The position numbers were made by a program, and so were the translations under genes. This document shows positions 28,347-36,262 of a stretch of 63,494 bases of DNA, piece after piece. Within the stretch, counting starts at the first letter, position 1. Every line of letters starts with the position of its first letter. Under the pieces are notes generated by a model. The model was not told the origin of the DNA. It did not search any database and saw only the letters and a list, made by a program, of their open reading frames with translations. The DNA lies in IMG/VR virus record IMGVR_UViG_3300008110_007659, positions 1 to 63,494 of that record, one strand, 5' to 3'. Source of the DNA: a virus.

Positions 28347-29236
28347 ACGCCGAAACTTTCAAAAAAAAGTATCCTCAAATAAATTTTTATGTAGGACATG
28401 AAACGGATAAAACTGTAACTAAAGATTCGGGAGTAAATGTATTATATTTCACAAATAAATGTAATTTAGCTTGTACATATTGTTATGAAGATTTGCCTGG
28501 TCGCCCTCCACAAATTTTGTCTAAAGAAGATATTAAAAAAAGTATCGATAGAGTTATAGAAAGAGAAGATCCCAATAGTCAAACATTATTTGTTCTTTTT
28601 GGTGGAGAAGCTACTATGGAATGGGATAATGTTTGTTATGCCATGAATTATGCCTATACAAAAAAGAAAAATGTTCATTTTAATTTAAACACAAATGGCA
28701 TAAGATACCTAAAACAAAGTTTTATAGAGGAAACAAAAAACAATTTTTTTTATAAAAAAAACTTGTTAAGTATAGACGTTAGTTTTGACGGTATAGGAAA
28801 TTCGGATAGAGTCACACACGGCGGCAAGGATTCAACTAATTTAATGATCCAAGTTTTCAGAAATTTGAGAAAAAACGCAATGAAATTTAGGATAAGATAC
28901 ACCATACATCACAAAAACGTTCATAATTGCTATGAAGATATGTCCAATATTATTAGATATTTTAAACCAACCCGTCTTATAACATCCGTTGCGTGGGAAA
29001 CTCTCAATAAAATTCAAATTGACTTGCTCCAAAACATGAAAGAAAGTCTCAGGAAAGATTGGATAAATAGGATAATTGATGTTCCAGTTTGTGAGTTATT
29101 TTGTGACATGTGTGATGGATGTGGTGAGAGAAAGGAAGTAAAAACTTATTTTACTGACGAGGGTAATGTAACCACATATGGTAATTATGAGAACTCCCCG
29201 AAATTTCATGATTTTAAAGAAAAGGTAATAATATGA
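28343..29236 (+). CDS. Radical SAM protein, GGEA variant, with four-Cys auxiliary site
   Basis: 297 residues. Cluster motif Cys40-x3-Cys44-x2-Cys47 (CNLACTYC) after a 35-residue N-terminal extension. The SAM-binding GGEP motif reads GGEA (87-90). LNTNG follows at about 114-118 and VSFDG at 144-148. The C terminus has Cys250, Cys254, Cys257 and Cys260 (CELFCDMCDGC), a compact potential fourth-cluster site, then TDEGNVTTYG. The protein lies two genes upstream of the repeat substrate candidate, and its stop overlaps the ATG of the intervening small gene. Confidence 0.88.
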   Translation: MNAETFKKKYPQINFYVGHETDKTVTKDSGVNVLYFTNKCNLACTYCYEDLPGRPPQILSKEDIKKSIDRVIEREDPNSQTLFVLFGGEATMEWDNVCYAMNYAYTKKKNVHFNLNTNGIRYLKQSFIEETKNNFFYKKNLLSIDVSFDGIGNSDRVTHGGKDSTNLMIQVFRNLRKNAMKFRIRYTIHHKNVHNCYEDMSNIIRYFKPTRLITSVAWETLNKIQIDLLQNMKESLRKDWINRIIDVPVCELFCDMCDGCGERKEVKTYFTDEGNVTTYGNYENSPKFHDFKEKVII

Positions 29237-29625
29237 GCACTGATAGAGAAATTGTAATTGAAAAGTTAACGAGTATTTCACAAAATATTAAAGAGATATC
29301 GGAATATGATGAAGGCCTCGCCAACTTAATTTGGATAGGTTTTGACACAGCTATGAGTTTAGCACAATCTATTTCTGAAAATAATGAGAAAAAGGAACAA
29401 ATTGATATTTCTGTTTACATTCAACAAATTTGTGATGCTTTGGGTGTTGATATTGAACAAATGGTTTTATCAATTATTCAAAATAACAATACTCAAGAAT
29501 CTAGTAATAAAGAGCCGGACTTGGAAACTTTAGACTTTATAACATCCGATCTTGATGACTATGAAAAGTTTTTAGCAAAAAGTTCAGCAAAAAATAATTT
29601 AGATTTTTTATCAAAGGAAATATAA
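29233..29625 (+). CDS. Acidic helical protein next to the repeat protein, unknown
   Basis: 130 residues, acidic, mostly helical: an N-terminal EKLTSISQNIKEISEYDEGLANLIWIGFDTAMSLAQSI, a middle SVYIQQICDALGVDIEQMVLSII and an acidic tail LETLDFITSDLDDYEKFLAKSS. No known domain is evident. It is coupled to the preceding radical SAM gene by ATGA overlap and ends one base before the CTCNCNY-repeat gene. This position between maturase and substrate candidate suggests an accessory or leader-binding role (inference from position only). Confidence 0.6.
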   Translation: MSTDREIVIEKLTSISQNIKEISEYDEGLANLIWIGFDTAMSLAQSISENNEKKEQIDISVYIQQICDALGVDIEQMVLSIIQNNNTQESSNKEPDLETLDFITSDLDDYEKFLAKSSAKNNLDFLSKEI

Positions 29626-29626
29626 G

Positions 29627-30235
29627 ATGGCTTTAGGTAAAATGTTTGACACTACTCTTGGAGTAGGTACTAACACAACTCCTGCTGGTGAACATAAAAG
29701 GCTATCAATAACTATACAAGGAACTGTTGGTAGTAATGCAGTGAATTATGATCTTGCGAATGTTGTAGCTGGAGAGGATTTAATAACTAGATCGTTTTTT
29801 CAATCGCTGCTTGATAAAGCAAAAGAAGAAAATACGAGAAGGGGAGGCAGCGCCACTAAAGGTTCGTTATCAACAACAAACATTAGAGCTGCCGACTTTA
29901 ATAATATCCGAGCACTTTTTGCTGTTGCCGATTCTAGGACAAATCAAGTTTATAATGATTGGTCTGGTGCAAATGCTAATTTGCCTAATGGTCCGACAGT
30001 AAATAGTCCCACAATAACAACCTTTCCTACTACTGCTGCACCAACTGGTGTTCCAGCAGCAGTTACCACAGATCCAGCAACTCAAATTAGAGCTACAATT
30101 CTGAATTCTCTCATTAATGCTTTGAATTCTGCTGGGCAAGTTTGCACCTGTAATTGTAATTATTGTACTTGTAATTGCAATTATTGTACATGTAACTGTA
30201 ATTACGCATGTACCTGCAACTGTAATTACTCCTAA
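29627..30235 (+). CDS. Protein with four C-terminal CTCNCNY heptapeptides; candidate radical SAM substrate
   Basis: 202 residues. Residues 1-110 form a probable folded or leader region (MALGKMFDTTLGVGTN, LSITIQGTVGSNAVNYDL, DLITRSFFQSLLDKAKEEN). Residues 115-150 are a low-complexity Pro/Thr linker and 152-171 a helix (ATQIRATILNSLINALNSAG). The tail 173-202 consists of four identical heptapeptides CTCNCNY, the last separated by one Ala and followed by a terminal Ser. There are twelve Cys in the tail and none before it. Four radical SAM genes lie immediately upstream and four downstream. The layout of a long leader plus a short repetitive Cys/Asn/Tyr core is that of a RiPP precursor (inference); alternatives are a metal-binding virion protein or a secreted Cys-rich protein. 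Confidence 0.8.
   Translation: MALGKMFDTTLGVGTNTTPAGEHKRLSITIQGTVGSNAVNYDLANVVAGEDLITRSFFQSLLDKAKEENTRRGGSATKGSLSTTNIRAADFNNIRALFAVADSRTNQVYNDWSGANANLPNGPTVNSPTITTFPTTAAPTGVPAAVTTDPATQIRATILNSLINALNSAGQVCTCNCNYCTCNCNYCTCNCNYACTCNCNYS
30143..30232 (+). repeat. Tandem 21-base repeat encoding CTCNCNY x4
   Basis: Four 21-base units at 30143, 30164, 30185 and 30209, the last preceded by a GCA codon. All encode the same seven residues, yet they differ from each other at several third positions (for example TGC/TGT, ACC/ACT/ACA, AAT/AAC, TAT/TAC). All visible differences are synonymous, so the peptide rather than the DNA is being kept constant. Confidence 0.9.
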
Positions 30236-30246
30236 TTAAAAATATT

Positions 30247-30708
30247 ATGTTTTTTCAACTAAATCATTTAGAAGAAACCAATATGTCTTACATAAGACAT
30301 TTTAATCATGGAATAAGATTGGGATCTTGGTTATTTTTGTGTTCCATCATTTTTTTAATTTATTGTCTTTTCTCTTTAAAATTTTTAGAAAACTTTGTGA
30401 TAGCACGAATAAACACAATGTATCATGGATTAATGTTGCGATGGTTTGAAGATGAAACATTTAATCGTGGAAAACCAGAAAAAGATGTTTTAGAAGAAAA
30501 GAAATATAAAAAGCAGTATGTAAAATTGATCGAAGATGGAATGATAAATCCTTTCAATAAAGTTAAAATATTTAATGGACTGTTAATTGCATCCATTACT
30601 AGTATAACACATTCTTTTATACCACAAATATTTGTGCATCATGCTGCCACCAATGTAATAAGATTATATTTTAATTATAAAATAATGGAGAAATTAAATG
30701 AAAAATGA
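30247..30708 (+). CDS. Membrane protein of DUF6356-like type
   Basis: 153 residues. The N-terminal part has an NHLEETNMSYIRHFNHGIR motif, which fits the H-x-x-E-x-x-x-S-Y-x-x-H pattern of DUF6356, followed by a membrane segment at about 27-46 (GSWLFLCSIIFLIYCLFSL). A second weakly hydrophobic stretch lies near 112-130. The middle is charged (RGKPEKDVLEEKKYKKQYVKLIEDG). Being directly downstream of the Cys-repeat protein (11 bases), it might anchor, export or protect against the product, but the family has no established function. It overlaps the next gene by 11 bases. Confidence 0.65.
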   Translation: MFFQLNHLEETNMSYIRHFNHGIRLGSWLFLCSIIFLIYCLFSLKFLENFVIARINTMYHGLMLRWFEDETFNRGKPEKDVLEEKKYKKQYVKLIEDGMINPFNKVKIFNGLLIASITSITHSFIPQIFVHHAATNVIRLYFNYKIMEKLNEK

Positions 30709-31102
30709 TAGAGTTGAAATTGAAGGTATTGATGCGAATACTTATGCTGGAAAAGCAATTAATGCATGTAAGTTAAAAGCAAGAGGAATTTTTGGAGATG
30801 AACTTTTAACTTTTAAACTTTTGGATTTTGTAAGTTTTTTAATGTTAAATAATGAATTTACGTCAAAAGGTTATTTTATTAGTGAACATAATAGGGAAGA
30901 AATTTATATAAAAATTATAGAAACTGGTGATATACAATTAATAAATGATTTGGAAAAATATATTAATCTTAGAGATTCTATAAAAGAATTACAAAGAAAA
31001 AAAGATGAATTTTACGATATTATTGAAAAATTAAATAATTTATCAAACTTGAATGATGAAACGAGTGTTAATGAAATTGTAGAGTCTTATCTAAGGAGAT
31101 AA
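30698..31102 (+). CDS. Unknown helical protein
   Basis: 134 residues. An N-terminal half (DRVEIEGIDANTYAGKAINACKLKARGIFGDELLTFKLLDFVSFLM) without recognised motif is followed by a charged helix with coiled-coil character (NLRDSIKELQRKKDEFYDIIEKLNNLSNL). Overlaps the membrane-protein gene by 11 bases and precedes the sulfotransferase-like gene by two, so it is part of the operon. Function not recognised. Confidence 0.55.
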   Translation: MKNDRVEIEGIDANTYAGKAINACKLKARGIFGDELLTFKLLDFVSFLMLNNEFTSKGYFISEHNREEIYIKIIETGDIQLINDLEKYINLRDSIKELQRKKDEFYDIIEKLNNLSNLNDETSVNEIVESYLRR

Positions 31103-31104
31103 AT

Positions 31105-32097
31105 TTGATAACCTTAATAAATGGACCTAAAAGTATACATTTAAGATATATTGCTAGAAGTATTTTAGATTCTGAAAAGATATGGAATTTTGAAGATTAT
31201 ACTGTAAAATATAAAAATGATGGATTCATAATTTTCGATTCAGAAGGAACAAATATATATTGCAATAACTCGGAATTGGGTAATATAAACAATGATCTTT
31301 TAATAATGACCGAAGGTCAGAAAACTTATCTATTGGAAGAAATAGATAAGTTTAGTCACGACATTAATGAAAAAATTGTAGAACATCATTTCATAGATTC
31401 TTGGCCTACAACAAGTATAGATAATTTATTCAGTGAAGAATGTTTTTTGGAAAATTATGAATCTTTAGAATATGAAATGGAGTATCAAAAACTTTTAGAT
31501 GACTTGAAGGATGATAGTATAACTAACATATGGACTGGAAGATTTTCTGCTTCTTGTATAAAAACCCTAAGGGAAAAGTTAGGAACAGAAAATGTAAGAG
31601 TTATAAACTTTTTCAGGAATCCTAGTGCTTGCATTTTTGGCAATCAATTAGATCCTGATTGTCAGTTAAAAAATGGATTAATTTCTATTTTAAATATGGT
31701 AATGGTTAAAAATTTACCAAATACCTTTAATATTAGATATGAAGATTTTTTAACCAATAAAAATTTTCATCTAAATGAAAATCAGATAGATTTTCCGGAA
31801 AAAATTGTAAATTATAATGGTATTATTAGTCTTTATGAAAAAGAAAACTATAGATTAGAATTAATAAATGAAAATTTGATGGATCAGTTAAATCAAAACT
31901 TTTTGGATTTTGACTTGATAAAAAATTTAAAAATTGGAATGAGACCAAATAATTATAAAGATTATGAAGGTTTTGAAAAATATATGACGTTATTAGAAAA
32001 TAATTTAAATTTAGAAATTGCGAATAATATTCCAAAAAACTTTTTTGAATTTTTAGGTTATACTCCATTAACAGTGGAACAAATTATCACCGGTTAA
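31105..32097 (+). CDS. Sulfotransferase-like protein, tentative
   Basis: 330 residues from a TTG start preceded by AAGGAGAT. Two segments are reminiscent of sulfotransferases: VRVINFFRNPSACIF (compare the R-D-P motif in the PAPS-binding region) and FNIRYEDFLTN (compare the conserved RYEDL). The N-terminal INGPKSIHLRYIARSIL lies where the 5'-phosphosulfate loop would be expected but does not match it well. If correct, it would transfer sulfate from PAPS to a glycan or peptide hydroxyl. The similarity is weak, and another nucleotide-binding fold is possible. Confidence 0.4.
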   Translation: MITLINGPKSIHLRYIARSILDSEKIWNFEDYTVKYKNDGFIIFDSEGTNIYCNNSELGNINNDLLIMTEGQKTYLLEEIDKFSHDINEKIVEHHFIDSWPTTSIDNLFSEECFLENYESLEYEMEYQKLLDDLKDDSITNIWTGRFSASCIKTLREKLGTENVRVINFFRNPSACIFGNQLDPDCQLKNGLISILNMVMVKNLPNTFNIRYEDFLTNKNFHLNENQIDFPEKIVNYNGIISLYEKENYRLELINENLMDQLNQNFLDFDLIKNLKIGMRPNNYKDYEGFEKYMTLLENNLNLEIANNIPKNFFEFLGYTPLTVEQIITG

Positions 32098-32101
32098 TTC
32101 T

Positions 32102-32980
32102 GTGTCTTTAGTAAATCTGAGAAACTATGATTTAGTTATAACTACTTCATTTGGTTTCAAATTTGGAATTTGTGGTCATTTATTTGAAATGATTGAATAT
32201 TATTGGGCTATAAAAAATTGGACAAATCTAAATCCTTGTATACTATTGTCCGATGGTACTACAATAGACGAATTTAATATAGCTTTAAACACGAAATATG
32301 ATAATCTAGTTGTTGAAAATTTAATATACCATCCTTTTCCAAAACTATTATTGTCAAAAAATTTATTGATAGTTGACGGATCTTCAAGACTTGATAATTC
32401 GGAAATATATACAGATAATTTTTTTCTATTCAGATGTCATGAAAAAAATTATGACTTTTATATAAACAATAAAGCGCAATGTCACTTATTTCAAGATTTT
32501 GAAATATATGATGATATTCCTAAAAAAATAAATGTTTTTGATTATAAGAAAAAATTATTATATTCAAAATTTAAAAAAATAAATGATGATGTAGAAAATT
32601 CTGTAATGTTTTATTTGACAGATGTTAGTAGATTTATGTCTGAAGAAACAATAACTGAAATTTCCAATAAATATTCTTTCAACAACACAGTAGTATTTAC
32701 AAATAAACCAGAACTTTATACAAAAATAAAAACATATAAAGTTCCAGTCCCAGACATGTGGAATAAATTTTCTACATATGTTTATACTAAATTACCTGGC
32801 AAAAAAGATTGTTCCAATAGATTTATTTTAGAGTGTATGCACTATGATAAAGAAGTTGTTTATGATATAGATTATTATGATAAAGCTTTAGAAATTAGAA
32901 AAAAGGATGGAATAAAAAATACATCTTTAGAACAAGGTGATTTTTTTATCAATTATATCAATGAACAAATTAAGTGTTAA
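32102..32980 (+). CDS. Putative glycosyltransferase
   Basis: 292 residues from a GTG start four bases after the preceding gene. The N terminus (VITTSFGFKFGICGHLFEMIEYYWAI) looks like a Rossmann-type opening. A C-terminal TYVYTKLPGKKDCSNRFILECMHYDKEVVYD matches the last segment of GT-B-like phage proteins, where a RFIxEC-x(2)-Y-x-KEV motif is common. Donor and acceptor cannot be predicted. Its end overlaps the following radical SAM gene by 20 bases. Confidence 0.5.
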   Translation: MSLVNLRNYDLVITTSFGFKFGICGHLFEMIEYYWAIKNWTNLNPCILLSDGTTIDEFNIALNTKYDNLVVENLIYHPFPKLLLSKNLLIVDGSSRLDNSEIYTDNFFLFRCHEKNYDFYINNKAQCHLFQDFEIYDDIPKKINVFDYKKKLLYSKFKKINDDVENSVMFYLTDVSRFMSEETITEISNKYSFNNTVVFTNKPELYTKIKTYKVPVPDMWNKFSTYVYTKLPGKKDCSNRFILECMHYDKEVVYDIDYYDKALEIRKKDGIKNTSLEQGDFFINYINEQIKC

Positions 32981-33953
32981 AAAAATACTGATAGATTATG
33001 ATAGACCTATTAACAATAGAGCTAAATTAGATACTGGTAAACTCTGTAATTATAAATGTGAATTTTGTTACTATAAAAATAGTTTGTCTGAGAGAGATGA
33101 ACTTGATAAAATCTACAAAAGAATAGATTATTTACTTGACTATGGCATAAAAGAAATCGATCTTAGTGGTGGTGAAAGTAGTGTAGAACCGAATTGGTTT
33201 AATATATTAAATTATTGCCAAAATAAATTTGATAGAATTAGTTGCCTTAGTCACGGAGGTAAATTTAGTGATAAAGAATTTATTCAAAAAAGTTTCGACT
33301 TAGGTTTAAGAGAGATACTCTTTAGTCTACATTGTACGGATGAAAGTGTTCATGATAAAATTGTAGGCAAAAAAGGAGCTTTTAAAAATTTAATTAAAGC
33401 TATTGAGAACTCCCACCGTTTAAATATTGAAGTTAGATTGAACACAACTGTATATCATGAAAACTACAATAAAATAGACACTTCTTTTATAAAATCTTTA
33501 AACCCCACCCAAGTTAATTTTATTGCTCTCAATTATTGGAGAGACAATAAAGATTTTTATCCTATTGATTACGGAACAATTTGTTCCTATGTTTCAAATT
33601 ATATTGATGACCTTAAGGACTCAACCGAAGTTAATGCTAGATATTTTCCTTATTGTTTTATGCCATCAAAAGAAAAATATATAAAAAACCATTATCATCA
33701 TATATATGACTTTAAAGATTGGAATAAAGCGGTTTATAGTGGAACATTAGACACTAAAAAAAATTATACGCACAATGAAAAAGTAGAACATTCTTTCTCT
33801 GAAGCGGAACGAATGAGAATTTATAGTTACTTTAAAACCGAAGAATGTACAAAGTGTAAATATTTTTATATATGTGATGGTATAGAAAATGAACTTAAAG
33901 ATAAAGTTAGTCCAAATCCTGTTTTTGGAGAAAAGATAAGATTAATATGGTAA
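32961..33953 (+). CDS. Radical SAM protein, GGES variant
   Basis: 330 residues from ATG 32961; an ATA/ATT-rich in-frame extension to 32937 lies deep in the previous gene and is unlikely. Cluster motif Cys29-x3-Cys33-x2-Cys36 (CNYKCEFC), SAM motif DLSGGESS at 67-74, and LREILFSLHCTDESVHDKIVG typical of the radical SAM core. The C terminus carries Cys296, Cys299 and Cys305 (CTKCKYFYIC), which could bind an extra cluster with a fourth ligand elsewhere. It lies between two probable glycosyltransferase genes, so a sugar-linked substrate is as likely as a peptide. Confidence 0.87.
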   Translation: MNKLSVKKILIDYDRPINNRAKLDTGKLCNYKCEFCYYKNSLSERDELDKIYKRIDYLLDYGIKEIDLSGGESSVEPNWFNILNYCQNKFDRISCLSHGGKFSDKEFIQKSFDLGLREILFSLHCTDESVHDKIVGKKGAFKNLIKAIENSHRLNIEVRLNTTVYHENYNKIDTSFIKSLNPTQVNFIALNYWRDNKDFYPIDYGTICSYVSNYIDDLKDSTEVNARYFPYCFMPSKEKYIKNHYHHIYDFKDWNKAVYSGTLDTKKNYTHNEKVEHSFSEAERMRIYSYFKTEECTKCKYFYICDGIENELKDKVSPNPVFGEKIRLIW

Positions 33954-34633
33954 ACATTGATTTATCTATTTTAATACTTACGCATAATAGGCCTAAACTT
34001 TTTGAAAGAAGTTTAAATTCAATTTTATCATATTTAACTCCAAAAATAGAAGTAATTGTAAATAATGATAGTTCTGATATAAAAGAAATTGAAAATACTA
34101 ATGTAAATTATTATTATGAAAAATTTAATAATATATCAAGTGTATATGAATTTTTATTTCTTAAGTCTAAAGGAAAATATATTTATTTTTTGGAAGATGA
34201 TGACTATTTGAGGAAGCAATTTTTCGAACAAAGTTTTGATGCTGATATTATAGCTGGAAATTATTGTCCTACCTATAAGCCAGATAATACTTTTGAAATA
34301 ATAAATTTGTTTAAAGATGAAGTTATACACGATAAATGTGAATTTTTAAATAAATTAAACTTAGAACATTTACAATTAGGACAATTTATATTTAAAAGAA
34401 GTGTAATTGAAGATTTTTATTTTGGAATAGATAACAATATTCATAATGATATTAGACTGGTCTATCACGCTTCACAAAAGTCGAAGAAATTTAGAATGAC
34501 CAATAAAGTATTTTACTACCAAACAAAAGATGGTAATGATAATATTTCTTTTCCTGGAACAAAAAAAAGTATAAACGTAACGGCATCTTTGGACTTTTTA
34601 AAAAATTATGAAATACAAAATACAACATCATAA
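33947..34633 (+). CDS. Family 2 glycosyltransferase
   Basis: 228 residues. The GT-A start DLSILILTHNRPKLFERSLNSIL, the nucleotide-contact EVIVNNDSSD (about 35-44) and the metal-binding FLEDDDYL (81-88) identify a GT2-type transferase. Shorter than many GT2 proteins (usually 250 or more) but with the catalytic core. It should transfer a sugar from a nucleotide donor to a glycan or other acceptor. It overlaps the radical SAM gene before it by seven bases and the one after it by 26. Confidence 0.8.
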   Translation: MVNIDLSILILTHNRPKLFERSLNSILSYLTPKIEVIVNNDSSDIKEIENTNVNYYYEKFNNISSVYEFLFLKSKGKYIYFLEDDDYLRKQFFEQSFDADIIAGNYCPTYKPDNTFEIINLFKDEVIHDKCEFLNKLNLEHLQLGQFIFKRSVIEDFYFGIDNNIHNDIRLVYHASQKSKKFRMTNKVFYYQTKDGNDNISFPGTKKSINVTASLDFLKNYEIQNTTS

Positions 34634-35510
34634 AGATCAAGATCCGGATCATATTAATATTCATTGGGATAGTCTTACTATTTGTCAACTCAAGTGTTCT
34701 TATTGTTACGCTAGAAATGAGTATGGTAAAGAATGGGGTAAACTATCTAGTAAAAAAACAATTGATGCTGTATTGGATGCTTTAAATCGAAGTAGTTTGA
34801 ATTTTAATTTGGGTTTGTTGGGTGGCGAACCAACTTTAGGTCCTTATTATTACCATATTTTAGACTCAATCAGTAAAATGGAGAAATTTAATTGGGTTTA
34901 TGTTGTAACAAATGCTGAAAAGGATTTGACACTTCACCCACATTATGATAAACTGGCTTTCCTATTCAGTTACCACCCGGCCGATTGTACGGATGAAAAT
35001 AGATTTCTCAATAATATACATCATATGCTGGGTAGAGGTTATAAATGTAAAGTGAATGTTATGCTTCACCATGATAAAAGTTTATGGCCAAAAATAAAAA
35101 ATATGTTTGAAACTTTGGAAAAAATACCCAATTTAAAAATACATCCACACTTTTTATATGGTAATAGTATCACTAAATTGTTTAACTATAGAAAAGATTT
35201 TTGGGAATATTTTTCTTTTTTAGAGTCGTATGAAAAAGAATTAAAATATGATGATGATTTTTTTAATGATTATATTATATTTAGGGATAAATTAACCAAT
35301 TTTAAAGGATGGAATTGTTACAACAATAATTATGAAATTGACGTTAGAGGTAACGTTGTTAAATTTTGTATGCCAAAAACTGATAATATTAATCTCATAA
35401 GCAATAGAGATTTTTTTAAAAATATAACCAAAACTGTTCCTATGGTTTGTCCACATAAAGCTTGCAATTGTGATGGTCTTTTAAAACAATTAAAAATTAA
35501 AAATGAGTAA
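34608..35510 (+). CDS. Radical SAM protein, paralogue of 27169-28017
   Basis: 300 residues. Cluster motif Cys26-x3-Cys30-x2-Cys33 (CQLKCSYC), LGGEPTLGP at 71-79 and FLFSYHPAD. The C terminus has Cys237, Cys254, Cys281, Cys286 and Cys288 in the same NFKGxxC ... C ... CPxxxC arrangement as its paralogue, suggesting one auxiliary cluster. It may share reaction type with that protein but act on another position or substrate. Overlaps the following gene by eight bases. Confidence 0.87.
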   Translation: MKYKIQHHKDQDPDHINIHWDSLTICQLKCSYCYARNEYGKEWGKLSSKKTIDAVLDALNRSSLNFNLGLLGGEPTLGPYYYHILDSISKMEKFNWVYVVTNAEKDLTLHPHYDKLAFLFSYHPADCTDENRFLNNIHHMLGRGYKCKVNVMLHHDKSLWPKIKNMFETLEKIPNLKIHPHFLYGNSITKLFNYRKDFWEYFSFLESYEKELKYDDDFFNDYIIFRDKLTNFKGWNCYNNNYEIDVRGNVVKFCMPKTDNINLISNRDFFKNITKTVPMVCPHKACNCDGLLKQLKIKNE

Positions 35511-36261
35511 GATTGTTGAATGGGAAATTACACTTAAATGTAATTATAAATGTGAGTATTGTACAAATTTGGATCCTAGTATGCGACCAGAATTGACTGA
35601 AGAAAAAATAAAAGATTTTATAAAAAAATTAGGTGAGACATATCCCGGTGTAGAAATATTTATTTTTGGAGGGGAACCATTTGTTCATCCAAAAATAAAT
35701 TTTATAATAAAAACATTTAATGAATATAATATTCCATTTGTTATACAGACGAACTTCAGTAGTTATAGTAGAAAAACAATTCAAAAAATAAAAGATCCAT
35801 TTAAAATTAATATAAGTGTTCATCCTACAGAAACGTCTATAGAAGATATAGTTCAGGGATTAAAAGATACTAAAGTTAATATTAAAACTATAGATGTGAT
35901 GTACACCGGTAAAGAAGCTATAGATTATTATTTTGCAGTAAAAAAATCTTTAGACCACGACAATTTATTTTTAACTCCAGTAACAGACTTTGGTGATGGT
36001 CATAGTGATACTTTACTCGCACAATATCTTTCTTTAAAAAACAATTTAATGTATCGAAAAATAATTAAATTTGAAGATATTGAAAGACTAGGTAAACAAC
36101 GAAGTGATCTTTGGATAGATTCTAATTTTAACACTTTTGGAAAACCTTGTTTATATAAAGATAAATACTTCCTCTACTCACCCAACTTAGATTTGTATAA
36201 CTGTTGTTATAGAATCAAAGTCAACAAATTGTGCCCGAAAACAAAATGTTTTCTAATGTAA
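35503..36261 (+). CDS. Compact radical SAM protein
   Basis: 252 residues. Cluster motif Cys13-x3-Cys17-x2-Cys20 (CNYKCEYC), FIFGGEPFVHP at 53-63, QTNF for SAM contact and INISVHPTE. The C terminus again has Cys216, Cys234, Cys235, Cys244 and Cys249 (ending CPKTKCFLM), a shortened form of the layout in the neighbouring radical SAM proteins. Start overlaps the previous gene; the stop is one base before the U32-like gene, a frequent type of Fe-S neighbour. Confidence 0.87.
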   Translation: MSKIVEWEITLKCNYKCEYCTNLDPSMRPELTEEKIKDFIKKLGETYPGVEIFIFGGEPFVHPKINFIIKTFNEYNIPFVIQTNFSSYSRKTIQKIKDPFKINISVHPTETSIEDIVQGLKDTKVNIKTIDVMYTGKEAIDYYFAVKKSLDHDNLFLTPVTDFGDGHSDTLLAQYLSLKNNLMYRKIIKFEDIERLGKQRSDLWIDSNFNTFGKPCLYKDKYFLYSPNLDLYNCCYRIKVNKLCPKTKCFLM

Positions 36262-36262
36262 T

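Noticed and set aside
30143-30232. Metallothionein as the sole explanation of the CTCNCNY tail
   Set aside because: Perfect heptads with Asn and Tyr, a long N-terminal region and the radical SAM neighbours fit a modified peptide better, though metal binding remains an alternative.
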